From Paguma larvata (Eukaryota > Chordata > Mammalia > Carnivora > Viverridae), in contig CM057826.1 of assembly GCA_030068075.1 (NCBI GenBank), positions 100,669,687 to 100,733,686 of the forward strand: a stretch of DNA of 64,000 nucleotides, given 5' to 3'. The notes under the pieces are model-generated. The model saw only the letters and a program-made list of their open reading frames with translations, did not search any database and was not told the DNA's origin. Made by a program: the position numbers and the translations under genes. Shown piece by piece: positions 45,680 to 57,564 of the stretch (position 1 is the stretch's first letter; each line of letters opens with the position of its first letter).

Positions 45680-46060
45680 TGTTCATTCAAGGGATCCAAC
45701 ACTGCCTACCTACTATGGACCAGGCGCCAGAGGTACAAAGTCCACCAAGCACAGTTCCCACCTTTAAGACACTGCAGTAAAAAGTCAGCTTCCTAGATAA
45801 CTACAGCACAAAGTGGCAAGAACAAGGGTAGACAGATGCACAAAGTGCTACAGGAACAAACGGCACTCAGGGAATAGATCCGCTTGGGTCAGCGAGGGCT
45901 TCAACGAAGAAGAGGGAGTGTAACATAGTTTTACTCTCAGGGGCAAAGCAGGGAAGTATGCAGGAGGAATGAGGACTACACAGGAGCCAGAGGTGCAGTG
46001 GAAAAGAAGGGGCAACAGGTAGGTGAACTGCCTTACATGCAGAGATGACAACGGCAAGCT
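45680..46060 (-). repeat. L2 LINE 3' end, diverged
   Basis: 'CCAACACTGCCTACCTACTATGGACCAGGCGCCAGAGGTACAAAGTCCACCAAGCACAGTTCCCACC' is a reversed L2 3' UTR. The purine-rich DNA after it plausibly continues the element. Confidence 0.6.
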
Positions 46061-46144
46061 GCATCATGAAGTCAACTGAGAACCAAGCATTTTTCAATGA
46101 GATAAGAGAACAAATCAAGCACATATGTCAGAAAGACAACACCA

Positions 46145-46370
46145 GGGGCTCCTGGGTGGCTCAGTCGGTTAAGCACTGACTTCGGCTCAGGTCATGATCT
46201 CACGGTTTCTGAGTCTGAGCCCCACGTCGGGCTCTGTGCTGACACCCCAGGACCTGGAGCCTGCTTCAGATTCTGTGTCTCCCTCTTTCTCTGCCCTTCC
46301 CCTGCTCACACTCTGTCTCTCTGTCAAAAGTAAATAAACATTTAAAAAAATTAAAAAAAAAAAAAAGAAA
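46145..46370 (+). mobile_element. CAN-SINE (feline type), young, perfect TSD
   Basis: Close to the feline consensus: GGGGCTCCTGGGTGGCTCAGTCGGTTAAGC, CATGATCTCACGGTTTCTGAGTCTGAGCCCCACGTCGGGCTCTGTGCTGACA, CT block, AAGTAAATAAACATTTAAAA then A14. Flanked by an identical 14-bp GAAAGACAACACCA (46131-46144, 46371-46384). It has lost 'gtccg' after the head. Confidence 0.96.
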
Positions 46371-46384
46371 GAAAGACAACACCA

Positions 46385-46920
46385 ACAACTGTCTAAGAGG
46401 TGAGCTGGATGGTGAAAGAAGCCATGAGCAGGGACAGCAAGGAAGGCTGTTGGCAAAGCAGGGCCTACGTGAGAGCAACATCGGCAGAAAGGGGGAAGAG
46501 CAGGCTGGCAGAGGTTTTGAAAATAAAATGGCAAGTCTGTGTGCCTGACTGGACAGAAGGCAAAGGACAATACAAAGTCGCAGATCCCTGAAGAGTTCTT
46601 ACATGCAGGCAGTGGGGGCAGCTTGGACTCGGGAAGGAAAGATAAGAAAAGAGGTCTGAAACAAGTTGGGTTGAGGTTGCCTCTGGGACACACTAAAGGA
46701 CTAAGTCAAGAAAGCAGGTGAATATCCAGCCAGGAGGAATAGGACAGAAATCAGGCAGAAGCAATCCATTTGGAAGCTGGCAATAGAGAAAGAAGTGAAA
46801 TGAGAATACAGAGAAGAGGCCACCAACAGTTAGGAAAGGGGACAATGCCGAGACTGTAAACCAAAGAAGAAGCTGACTTTTCCTATTAAGAAGAGTTTGG
46901 GGGAAAAAAAACAGGACAGA
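46385..46920. other. Purine-rich intronic sequence
   Basis: GA-rich. Possibly the continuation of the L2-like element before the SINE, but I cannot align it. A 168-codon minus-strand open frame (46187-46693) runs through the SINE and is not a gene. Confidence 0.35.
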
Positions 46921-46923
46921 GTA

Positions 46924-47095
46924 GGGGCATCCGGGTGGCTCAGTCGGTTAAGCATCCAACTCTTCATTTTTGGCTCAGGTCATGATCTCACAGTTCATGG
47001 GATTCTCTCTCTCCCTCTCTCTGCACCTCTCTCACTTGTGTGTGCACACTCTCTCTGTCTCAAGACAAATAAATAAACATTAAAAAAAAAAAACA
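46924..47095 (+). mobile_element. CAN-SINE (feline type) with internal deletion
   Basis: The head GGGGCATCCGGGTGGCTCAGTCGGTTAAGC and 'CATGATCTCACAGTTCATGG' jump directly to 'GATTCTCTCTCTCCC'. The roughly 60 bp holding box B and the 'GCTGACAGC...GAGCCTGCTT' segment are missing. The tail is AAATAAATAAACATTA11. Confidence 0.9.
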
Positions 47096-49565
47096 AACCT
47101 GGTTTTAAAGAACAAGGTTAAATGTCACGAGGAAGTTAAGTAGAATGAAGGGCACATTTTTTTCGTGCTAGGTATGTTTTAGTAATGAGCAGATATAACC
47201 TAACCAAACAATAAGAAGTATAGGCTGTTAAAGAAAGAAAAATTGATAGGTTGCCATCTCACCGAATGCTCCTGAACCAGGAATCAGGCAAACTCCCAAG
47301 AAAGGTGATGTAATTAAACTATCATGACACATTAACTGAAACACCTTGTTCTATATGCAAGCGCCTGACAGATACACCCCAGTGGCTCTGCAGATAACAG
47401 CTGCTCTGATCTTTGGATACTGCAAAGCTGCATCCAATGCTGCTTTATCATAAAGCATGTCATGATGAATCTGAAGTGTTATTATGCAATCGTGCATCTC
47501 GTTGGGAGCTCCAAAATGCCTCTAAACAACAATTACTCACTGGGGGCATATCCATGATGTTTTTCCACAAAGGAAAACATAACCACCCCACTAATTTTCA
47601 GAGGCGGGCTAACACATATTTTAAGGAATATGTGTAGCTACATCACACTGCTAAAGACATCCTAGATTAAAGTTCCAGTACTTAGTTAGATTAGGATGCG
47701 ATAGCTGTTTCTATTCCCAATACCATGACAATCTTCAAAGTCAACGTCCTATTCTAGTCCCGATTTCATTTTCTAAGATGTGCTTAAAAACACTTTATTC
47801 CCTGTTTTTAGGGTGCATATGTGTACATGAAGTAAAATGGCATGATGTTTACCCATGTCTTCTTTCATGATAAAAAAAATATAACGGATAAGTATAAGGT
47901 ATATGTACATTCACTTACTAGCTGGCTTCCAAAATCTGCATTTTACTAGAGACTTTGAAATCTATCTGTAAGTTAGGCTATCTTGAAACAACTGATTATT
48001 AATGCAAGGAAAATGGTCTACCTTAACTACTGTTCAGAATCCCTTTAAATTACCACGCACTGGCAATCCGTCATCAGCAAATATGCCTATGTCAAATGTC
48101 CTTATAATGAGCTATCACATTTTCAAATATTTTCCTCCATTACCTAACCAGGAGATTAACACAACACGTACAACTTACAGAGGAGGGGAGAGGAAATAAA
48201 TTACTGGATCTTGGTTTAAATGAGCAAACCCCATCCTGAACAGTAGGGGGGGAAAGGAATGTATAAATTGAGAAAAGAATTACCTATTCATCTTCATCAA
48301 TACTTGACACCATCATCATTTGGTCTCTAAAAAAAAGGATGTTTTAATTTGCTGGGAAGAATACATCTCTTCAGGGAGGAGATTTGGGGATTTGACCATG
48401 AATAATAATGAAGTGTGCAGACTTTTCTTCATATGTAAAATCAAGCTCCAGTCTTTCAACCCAAATGAGATTCTCAAAGTTGCAGGTGGAGGGCAAGGGA
48501 TTCGAGTTATTTATGCAAGTCCATGTAGGCATCCTTCATCCATATCAACCAGATCTACATTTCCACTCATTCAAATTAACTTTAAGACAAAAGGAAAAAA
48601 AAAATTCCCATCTGTACTGGCCAGCCTGTGGCACCAACCCTGAGTTCCAAGAACAATGCTGTAACAATAAGGCTGCTCATGACCCTGCCTAAAATGTCCC
48701 CCTTGCAGGAAATCCAGGCACAAGGACAGTCCTCTGGTCACTGCCCCTCTCCTTTGGTAAATGTACAACATTCTCTTGGCATCAGCAGTTTGCAATAAAT
48801 CATTCAGACTCATGCCAAAGCTGGAAACTCGGCACTGATTAATTTTAAATAAGTCCTGATACCCATTATCAGTTATGGACAATGACAATATTTCTCTAAT
48901 GCCATTATTTGTTCTCTGCACCTCAGAAAGCTGAGAGAGAGCAACAATACGGCTGACCTTTCATGGCTTCCTCATCATGACTGCTTCCCACAGGGGAAAA
49001 AAAAAAAAATACGTGAAGACAGTCCCAGAGCATTATGCAAGTCAGGTAGAGAGAAAGAGAATCTGAGTGAAGCAGACTTAGAAGAAGAGGCCCTCGATAC
49101 GCAGCAGTGAAGTGATGTATAAATCAATAGAGAATGATTAAAACACTGCTCCATGAAGGGCTTGCATAGTTAATATACGTTTCATTATGGGGGGAAAAAA
49201 AAGGGACACTGCAGGCAGACCAAATGCCTGGGCACGCACTGTAACAGAATCAAAACATGTACCCAATTGTTTATAGACAGAATTCCAAGGAATGGAGCTA
49301 ATTAATCCCATCATTTCTTGAATTTCAGTCAAAGCTCCTTCACGCATTTCCTTTGTGATTTAAATGTCCACATTTACACACATGCAAGCCCTCACACTTG
49401 ATTTCTAAGGTCCTCCTTCTACCCCAAAACCCAGCATCAGTAAAGATCCTTCCATTCTAAGTCAGAGAGCAACGCGAAATGCATAAATAAATATCCCTGA
49501 ACGCATGCTCATAGGGCTGGCTGGAATAAAACACACACTCCTCTTCTCCTTCTTTTTCAGTGGGC
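47096..49565. other. Unique intronic sequence with possible conserved elements
   Basis: Nearly 2.5 kb without a recognisable transposon, unusual for this window. Two stretches (about 47270-47600 and 48640-49350) have a balanced composition, TAATT and ATGCAAT motifs and no decay signs. A 116-codon minus-strand open frame (48571-48921) has no clear splice pair. Confidence 0.4.
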
Positions 49566-49585
49566 CAGTTAAAAATGCTGCTCCA

Positions 49586-49793
49586 GGGGCCTGGGTGGCT
49601 CAGTCGGTTAAGCCTCCGACTTTCGCTCAGGTCGTGATCTCTCGGTTTGTGAGTTAGAACCCCGCGTCGGACTCTCTGCTGACAGCTCAGAGCCTGGAGC
49701 CTGCTTTGAATTCTGTGTCTCCCTCTCTCTGCCTCTTCCCTGCGTATGCTCTGTGTCTCTCTCTCAAAAATAAATATAAATAAATATTTTTTT
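49586..49793 (+). mobile_element. CAN-SINE (feline type) with TSD
   Basis: GGGGCCTGGGTGGCTCAGTCGGTTAAGCCTCCGAC, GAGTTAGAACCCCGCGTCGGACTCTCTGCTGACAGCTCAGAGCC, CT block, AAATATAAATAAATATT tail. Flanks AAAAATGCTGCTCCA (49571-49585) and AAAAATGCTGCTCTA (49794-49808) differ at one base. Confidence 0.95.
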
Positions 49794-49809
49794 AAAAATG
49801 CTGCTCTAT

Positions 49810-51040
49810 TTCTTTCCTGTTTCCAAAAAGCAGATTTAAGTGCTAAATACTATGTTTTTGCTTCAGTTACCTTCACTCAAAATACCGTCTTGCGTTTACA
49901 AAACAGAGGAAAGACTACAAAAAGGGAAATGGTGCACAGGAAACCCAGAAACCATGGCGCCCTCGACAATCTCCTCTCCCTCCCTCCCCTCTTAGCTCAC
50001 CCTTCCCACACCTCTCCACCCAAATCCTGGGAATGACTTGCAGGTAGTGTATCTTTAGACAGTTCTATCTATCACCCACTGGTGTAAACCCAGCCATCAG
50101 GACTTGTGAGAAGGAAAAATTTTGCCAATTCCTTCCAAAAGGAAATGAGCTTCCTTCAGCCGCTTTTTTACATTTTACTTGAAGGTGAAGGAAAAATTGG
50201 TCTCTGTAAAATTCTTCTGGTGGAGGTTTCCTCTGCTACCTAACTCCACAGACTTCTAACCGTGAGTTCATTGAACTACATTCTTCGACTATTCTAGAGA
50301 AATCTAATCTCTTACAGCCATGACTTTCCCATCATTCAAAGAAACTGTCTATTCAAAAATTTAAGCTTCATCATCCAAAATGCAATGGAAACTTACCAAA
50401 GGACTACAGCAAAGATATTAAAATATTCAAGTGTATACACATACATACATACACGCAAATGCATCTATCTATATATATTTATATATACACAATGTACATG
50501 TAGACATATGACATGCATGTGTGTACATTCATATAGATGCATATAGGTACACGTATACACACACGTGATGTGTATTACACATATAAACACTGTGTATATA
50601 TCATATGCTAGTACTGTCTGAAAGCTCTACTCACTGTAAGCAAATTCAGGCTATGCTATTCCAATGAACAAAGACCTTTCCGAAGCTCCCTATAGAACCA
50701 TCTCAACTTGAATGTAACTTTAATATTTTTCCTTTAGAATTGAAATGAATTAATAATTTTCATGGAAATTTACATTCCTAAAAATTTCAGCACACACCAA
50801 CAGAAGAACTTTAATTTTCTTATTCTATTTATAAAAGTCAGAAAGGTTCCACATCTTTTCTAGAGTTAATGAAAACGATCAAAGTAGTTCTGCTTCAATA
50901 ATATTTTACTTACATGAAAAAATCAAAGTAGCCATTTATCTAAAACGTTTCCTGTGTTTTCTGTACTTTCTACATTTTATCTCATTTAATCCTCAAGAAA
51001 AAAACAAATCAAGTAGGTGATATTATCTCCCATTTTACAG
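49810..51040. other. Unique intronic sequence
   Basis: Contains the TA/CA low-complexity tract listed at 50430-50610. No gene seen. Confidence 0.45.
50430..50610. repeat. TA/CA-rich low-complexity tract
   Basis: ACATACATACATAC, TATATATATTTATATATACAC, ACACACGTGATGTG and similar alternating purine-pyrimidine motifs over about 180 bp. Not a clean microsatellite. Confidence 0.8.
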
Positions 51041-51056
51041 TTTCAAAACTCAAGTT

Positions 51057-51262
51057 GGGGCACCTGGGTGGCTCAGTTGGTTAAGCGGCCGACTTCAGCT
51101 CAGGTCATGATCTCACAGTCTGAGTTCGAGCCCCGCATTGGGCTCTATGCTGATGGCTTGGAGCCTGGAGCCTGCTTCAGATTCTGTGTCTCCCTCTCTC
51201 TCTGCCCTTCGCCTGCTCATACTCTGTCTCTATGTTTCTCAAAAATAAATAAACGTTAAAAA
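51057..51262 (+). mobile_element. CAN-SINE (feline type) with TSD
   Basis: GGGGCACCTGGGTGGCTCAGTTGGTTAAGCGGCCGAC, GAGTTCGAGCCCCGCATTGGGC, CT block, AAATAAATAAACGTTAAA. Flanks AAAACTCAAGTT (51045-51056) and AAAACTCAAATT (51263-51274) differ at one base. Confidence 0.94.
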
Positions 51263-51274
51263 AAAACTCAAATT

Positions 51275-52058
51275 ATTTTGTCAGAGAAAAGCAACAATGG
51301 TTTCTAACAGGAGCTCAATTCAGGCTCTCATTGGCAAACATCACAAATGAAGCATTCCAAATTCTGCCGTTCCATATCTAACGAGGACACCCATGTTAGC
51401 AGCGAAGAGTAGAAAAATAATGATGACATCCCTTTCCTTCCCCACTCGCCCCACTAAAAATAACAAAAACTCACATAATGTTTCCAGCACAACTAGCCAC
51501 CCTCTCAGCAGAGATACATTTTCTAGGCAAGTGGTCGTGACATTGTATGTTCCTCTGTTACTGTCTTACTGAGAAGTCATCAGTTGATTCAGCACACTAT
51601 TTCCTCAAATGATGTTTCCATAGTTTAATGAACTTGATAACAATACTTTGTACTGCCTATACCCTCTCCCATCTCCACCGAATGAAAGGTGTCTGCAGAC
51701 CTGACACCATGACACTAAAAGAACTCAGGGGGTTGGGGTGGGGAGAACACCTGTCTATAGGAAATAACCTGAAGAAACCTGTGCAAGTGTTTTCTACACT
51801 GTGAGTCATGACCCGTCAGTGTAATCAATTAAGCAAGTCAAGGCCAGCATTTTAAAGATACCAAAATACAATGAAATAGAAAATATCAGAATACACTACA
51901 CACCCGAAGGAAAAAAAAATGATTCATGAAACTTTTTTCAGCAACATGTTCTGTAATCAATTAGGTGTATATTTGTAGTATGTGTACTAAATTGTGCTGT
52001 AAAATATATTTCTTAGTGTAGGTTACCTTTACATCTCACATGCAACTAACAAACTCTG
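51275..52058. other. Unique AT-rich intronic sequence
   Basis: No gene or named repeat seen. Confidence 0.45.
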
Positions 52059-52059
52059 C

Positions 52060-53040
52060 TGAGATTACCTGGTAAAAATATCCTGACCTCTACAACAACC
52101 CCTAAGCCTCAATCACCCTCCCACCCCACCACTTCCCAGGTAAGGCCAACATTTCTCATCAGAACCTTTACAAAAGCATCCAAACTGACCTCCATTATCT
52201 TGTCATGCCCCCTAAAATCAAGCTCCACCCCTTTCCAGAATCACCTATTCAAAATGTAGATCTGATTCTGTCACTCTCCAACTTAAAACGCGCCAGTGTC
52301 TACACAATCAAATCAAAGCCCCTCAGCATGGCATACTCAGTGCTCTTTAAGCCAAACTCAAACACCTTCCAAACTCATCTCCTATAACTTCAGCCTCTCT
52401 TACTACTCAGGAGGAACCCCCAAGCAGCTATCTGATCCACGTGACCTAGCTGAGTCTCTGCTGCTCATGCTCTTCCTCTGAGACCCCACTCAGAGGCCTT
52501 CTCCCCCAGTCTCTCTAGAACCTTGGAATGTGTTTAATACACCCTATATCTATGTCTGTGGGATCTCTTACCCCATCAAAATTAGATTTCCTGTGTACGT
52601 GTCTCTTCCACAAGGCAAGATGGATTTTATCTACTTCTTCAGGTCTTCACTCAAATGTCACCTTCTCACAGTGAGAGCTTCTCTGCCTTCCCGGACCACC
52701 TTATCTAAATTTACTCTTCATCATTGCTTCCCTACCCACTTCCAAGCTCTCTTCAATGGCTTTGGTTTTTGCTTATCCCTTACCACTATCTAACTGACGT
52801 GTAAGTAAATAAATATAAAATGAGTTAGTTGTATGTAGAGATATTACATATATGCACATACATATAAAATGTTAGTATATACATAAAACATATTTTTAAC
52901 CTAATACCTTGCTTATTGTCTATCTCCACATACACGAATGCCAGCTCCATTTGATGTCTTCTATCACTGATATATTCTAATGCCTGACACATAAAGAGGC
53001 ACTTAATACTTATTTAATTAATAAACAAATACTATCAAGA
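52060..53040 (+). mobile_element. L2 LINE, ORF2 3' part and 3' UTR (fossil)
   Basis: Follows L2 in order: 'TCACTCTCCAACTTAAAACGCGCCAGTG' (consensus CATGTCACTCC...CTTAAAACCCT), 'TCTTCAGGTCTTCACTCAAATGTCACCTTCTCACAGTGAGAGCTTCTCTGCC', 'TTGTCTATCTCCACATACACGAATGCCAGCTCCATTTGATG', and the end 'TGCCTGACACATAAAGAGGCACTTAATACTTATTTAATTAATAAA'. No intact frame. Confidence 0.88.
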
Positions 53041-53044
53041 TCAG

Positions 53045-55386
53045 AGATTGAAACTAAATTCAACTCTGAGTCTACCAAGTCGTGCCTGCTACAGAATTGG
53101 TATACAATAAATGTTTCCATTTTAAAAGTGAAAACAGAAACTTACATAAGCTGCATTCTCTATTTGGCTACATACTCTTTTCCTTTTCATAGAAACAAGC
53201 ACACAAAAAACTGTAAGACTAGGCAGACCAGTCAGCTGACTGAAAGGAAAGCAGAAATTTTAGAGTGTCACCATACCAAGGATATGGGCAGGGCATTAAG
53301 GTATTTTTAGTGATCTGTTGTCTTTTCAAAGTTAATACTATAAAAAAAATACATTTCCTAAATTGGCAAAAAGCTATATGAAGCTTAACATCTACTAATA
53401 TGCTTATCTGTAGCACTCTTATTTTTGTTGACATTAGAATCATTAAAACTCTGAAGGCATCTGAAGCAAATCAATCATAAGACATCTTTTCCTTTGGAGG
53501 GAAGGAGTCTTTTACATGCTACTAAGTCATGGGCACATCCAATATTTATAATCATTTTAAAAATCATATTAAGAATGTAAGGAGAATGATAAAATATGCA
53601 TACGTTCTTGAAGCCCAAAACTAGAGCTCACACATGTACTACAGCAATTTCTGTTAAAACACAAATTTGTGACCAATACTGGAAACTAGAAAAGAAATAT
53701 GAAGCCATTTAAAAAAATACTCCTTCGTATCGAATGAAAGATTAATATAGATGGTCTAATAAGAGAAGCATACCACTTCAGCCTTAAGATATAAATTAAA
53801 ACTGGTAGAAACTTAAAAAGAAAATGAGTAAAATCCTGTAACAGAAAAGTAGCATTATTTCTTAAAAATGACATAATATTTCATTAAGAAGAAGGCACAG
53901 TTAGATGAAAAATAAGGCAAGGACCATTTTTCAGTGTTCTAAGAAGAAAATGAAACATTTAAAGAAATACAAATGGATGGTTATAAGCCTACAGAGGAAA
54001 CACTGAAGGTAACACAATTTGAAAGGTTTCTTCATTTCCTAATACATGTGTGTACTCTCCAGTTACTAAGTTAGAGCAAGAATGCCCTAAACCCAAATTC
54101 CTACCTCATCACTAGCAGTCAGAACTCCACCTGGATACTTTACTGTATTTGAATTTAAAGCTTGCTTTGACTGTGACATCTCAGTTTACCAGGGAGACAG
54201 CTCCATACACAAAACCCTCCTCTGGATTGCTGCGCAGCACACCTTGCAAGTGTACTTTTAAATCTACAACTTGTAACCAAAAATCAAGAACCAAACATTG
54301 ATCTAACTATTGTAAAGGCAAAAAGAAAGGAATGAACAAGAACTCTTTCATCTGCCAGGTGGAAAAATAGTACCTTACTTAGTAAGGTGGGCCATTGTGG
54401 AATCACAATGAGAAATGAGAATAATTCCACTAACAGTGACAATTTCTGTATATATTTGTTTATATAGTAATATACATACACTACCTATAGTAATAATATA
54501 TAGCTAATGTAGATATATACACATTTTACATCCTTGAGTCAAACATTCAAAATCTCCCTGTTCCCCTTCAGCCTACATCCCCAGAAATAGCCCAGACATG
54601 GATTTGGCAAAGGGAGAAGGCAGGGAGGTGATCCAGCGATGGCTCATGGAAGAGTATGTCTGGTGTAAATTTCACCATCACCACATGTTCCTCTCAAAGT
54701 TTTTTGTTTTTTAAATAGGAGACTAAGAGAAGTCAGCCTCATAAAGCATAATGCTTTCATCAAAATCCTATTTGATTTTAAGTAATTTGGTCTTTCTGCT
54801 TAAATGACCTGGTTAAGTGAGAAAAGTATTCTGTAGTCATCTAATTAAAAAGGAAAAACGAAAATCAATTTGGAATCATTCCTGGGAAAAGCACACAAGT
54901 ATCACCTTCGAAGATTCCCTTTTTCCTACAGTCACCCAGCAACAAAGAAGGTTCAAATTTCTCATAAGGGATTAAGCCCTTCCCCTTATCAAATTCTTTA
55001 TATGTCTATGCATCATCAAAAATGAAGAATATTTAGAATTTTTCTTCTAAGGTTCTACATCATTTTTAAAGAATTCTAGAAGGAAGTACTCTGAAAGGGC
55101 AAAGTCAGCAGTGCCACGCTGAACTTTCTAGTAACTCTAGTGTTCAGTACTGCCATTTCCACAGCAGAGAAACAAACTCAGCCCTGGGCTACTTCTTCCA
55201 TTTAATAAATCAAGTTTAATAGTAGAACTAGAGTAAAGAATTCTAAACTAGATCTCATCATGTTTAAAGAAAAATCATTTGAATAAGCAAGAGAAGAAAG
55301 AATCTTTTAAAACTCACAAAAGATCAACCAACATTTTGGATAAAGGCCTCCATGAACTCACATGTTAAAGGAAGATGCACCTGATT
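53045..55386. other. Unique AT-rich intronic sequence
   Basis: 'GCTACAGAATTGGTATACAATAAATGTTTCC' (53088-53118) may be a second small L2 tail. Otherwise nothing is recognisable in about 2.3 kb. Confidence 0.45.
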
Positions 55387-55402
55387 AAAAATGGTGCCTG
55401 GA

Positions 55403-55610
55403 GGGGCACCTGGGTGGCTCAGATGGTTAAGCATCCGAGATCAGCTCAGGTCATGATCTCACTGTTCGTGAGTTTGAGCCCCATGTTGGGCTCCATGCTG
55501 ACAGCTCAGAGTTTGGAGCCTGCTTCAGATTCTGTGTCTCCTCTCTCTCTCTGCCCCTCCCTGCTCACGTTCTGTCTCTCAAAAATAATCAAATATTAAA
55601 AACGATTTAA
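55403..55610 (+). mobile_element. CAN-SINE (feline type) with TSD
   Basis: GGGGCACCTGGGTGGCTCAGATGGTTAAGC, GTGAGTTTGAGCCCCATGTTGGGC, 'GCTGACAGCTCAGAG', CT block, A-rich tail. Flanks AAAAATGGTGCCTGGA (55387-55402) and AAAAATGGTGTTTGGA (55611-55626), two differences. Confidence 0.94.
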
Positions 55611-55852
55611 AAAAATGGTGTTTGGATAATTTCCTGACACTGCCTCTCCCAACTTCTTATTGTCACTGAAGTTCAGAAATAAGTGAATATTCATAGTACC
55701 TCCCAAAACCAAGCCTGCTGAAAACACAAACTCCTGTCAGAATCTGGAGAGTGTCACAGCATGATATGACAGAAATTTACCCACACCTACACTCATATCA
55801 CATCGTTAAGTGACTGCATTAATAGATTTTCTTCACAAAGTTGGGGAGTTGT

Positions 55853-56060
55853 GGGGAACTTGGGTGGCTCAGTTCATTAAGCCTCTGACTCTTGGTTTCA
55901 GCTCAGGTCATGATCTTCGTGGGATCAAGCCCCACGTTGGACTCTGTGCTGACAGTGTGGAGCCTGCTTGGGATTTTCTCTCGCCCTCTCTCTCCTCACC
56001 TCCTGTGCATGTTCTTTCTCTCTTCCAAGAATAAAAAACTAAACTTTAAAAAATTTTTAA
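55853..56060 (+). mobile_element. CAN-SINE (feline type) with TSD
   Basis: GGGGAACTTGGGTGGCTCAGTTCATTAAGCC head, 'GTGGGATCAAGCCCCACGTTGGACTCTGTGCTGACAGTGTGGAGCCTGCTTGGG', CT block, AATAAAAAACTAAACTTTAAAA. Flanks AAAGTTGGGGAGTTG (from 55838) and AAAGCTGGGAAATTG (from 56061), three differences. Confidence 0.9.
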
Positions 56061-56362
56061 AAAGCTGGGAAATTGCTTTGTAACTTTTCTACCACTTCTT
56101 TGACTTATGTACATCCCTTTTGAGGTAAAATGTATAACAGTTGTCCCATCCTGAGCCTTAGATACTAATCTGGAATATAAGGAGGGCACTACTCCTTGAT
56201 TACCTCCCCTTACCATCACAAGTATAACCACCTCCCTAAATACTAACCTCTTTCCATTAAGAACAACACTATAAATTCCAGAAAACTATTTAGAACCTAA
56301 GGACAATGAGTCTGTTGAACATCAGTATTTATCAACTGCCGCCAGTATTTCTCACAGCCAAA

Positions 56363-57550
56363 TCACAGCCTTCATTCACCAGTCATAGGACAAATACACA
56401 TGAGTTTCCACCACGTAGCCACACATTGTTCCACGTGATTGGGAGACATTAGTAGAAAACAGAGACAAAGATCCCTGCTCTGCCAGAATTTATATTCCAG
56501 TAAGGGAGGGAGATAATAAACCAATATAGTAAGTTACATCCTTTGATAGATGATGATAACCACTATGTCAACAAGAATTTAAAAAAACAGAGGTAAATGG
56601 GGTTGAGAAAGGGGAGAGGGGTGGCAATTTTAAAGAGGGCTGTCAGTATAAGTCACAAATAGAAGATGACATTTGGTGAAGACTTAAAGGGAATTAGCCT
56701 CCTAGAAGCTGGCAGCAGCCATCAATGAGGTCAAGGCAATGGGTGGGGTGGGGGGGGTGGAGTGGGGTGAGGTGGAGTGAGGTGGAGTGGGGTGGGGTGG
56801 AGTGGAGTGGAGTGGAGTGGAGTGGAGTGGAGTGGAGTGGAGGAAGCGAGGGATAAATAGGAAATGGGAAGGTTTGAGAAATAACAAGGATCACCTCATG
56901 TGTAAGACCTTCTGTTTTCACTCTCCATGCCACGTGGATCAACTGCAGAATCTTGAGCAGCAAAGTGGGTTGATCTGACTCACATTTTGAAAGGATCACT
57001 CTGGCTGCTCTTTTGAGCACAGACCATAGTGAGTAGTGATGGTAGCAGAGTGACCATCTAAAGACCACAGGAGTATATTCAGTAGCAGATAGTAGTGACT
57101 CAGACCTGGGTAAGGTAGTAAAGAAAGTGAGAAGAGACCAGTCCTGGATATACTTGAAGGTAAACACAACGGAATTATCCAGTGGCCTGGACATGCCATA
57201 AAAGAAAATAAACACCCAAGGATGATTTCAGCATTACCTGAGCAACTGCAAAGAGGAAGCAGCCACTAAGTGAGATAGAGAAGAGTTGTGGAACAGGATC
57301 GGGAAACAGATGAAAAGTTTGGTTTGGGACACGTTAACTTGGGAGATGCCTATGATACATTCAAACAGACATACAAGGAGGGAGGTGGATACGCACGTCT
57401 GGAGTGCAGGAGAGATCAGGGCTAGAGGTGTAAATTTAGGGGCCATGAGTATATGGGTTGTAGCCATCATATCACATAAGACCACAACGAACAGAGTAAA
57501 AATAGACAAAAGAAGAGGACTGAGAATATACTCTGGGGTACTCCAACATT
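56363..57550 (-). mobile_element. L2 LINE, ORF2 C-terminal half and 3' UTR (fossil)
   Basis: Reverse-oriented L2. The 3' UTR is at 56363-56520 ('ACAGAGACAAAGATCCCTGCTCTGCCAGAATTTATATTCCAG'). The minus-strand frame at 56694-57215 still reads AARVILSKCESDQPTLLLK, against the L2 AARVILLKRKSDHVTPLLK. The frame at 57234-57509 reads SQTKLFICFP where L2 has SKTELLIFPP, and CDMMATTH at the decayed YADD site. An L1 insertion at 57551 separates it from the upstream RT part. Confidence 0.9.
56738..56843. repeat. (TGGAG)n pentamer expansion with G-quadruplex motif
   Basis: About 100 bp of TGGAG/TGGGG/TGAGG pentamers, cleanest at 56798-56841, preceded by a G-run cluster GGGTGGGGTGGGGGGGGTGG (56741-56760) that satisfies a G4 pattern on the plus strand. 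It lies within the L2 3' region. The minus-strand translation is a PLHST repeat, which is not a real protein. Confidence 0.95.
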
Positions 57551-57564
57551 AAGAGGTCAGAGAA

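Noticed and set aside
46187..46693. 168-codon minus-strand open frame
   Set aside because: It runs across the reverse complement of a SINE and its poly(A) tail (a Phe run), so it cannot be an ordinary exon.
48571..48921. 116-codon minus-strand open frame that looks protein-like in places
   Set aside because: No convincing splice acceptor and donor pair and no known motif. Kept only as part of a possible conserved block.
56694..57215. 173-codon minus-strand open frame with a PLHST repeat
   Set aside because: It is decayed L2 ORF2 plus a pentamer expansion, not a host gene.
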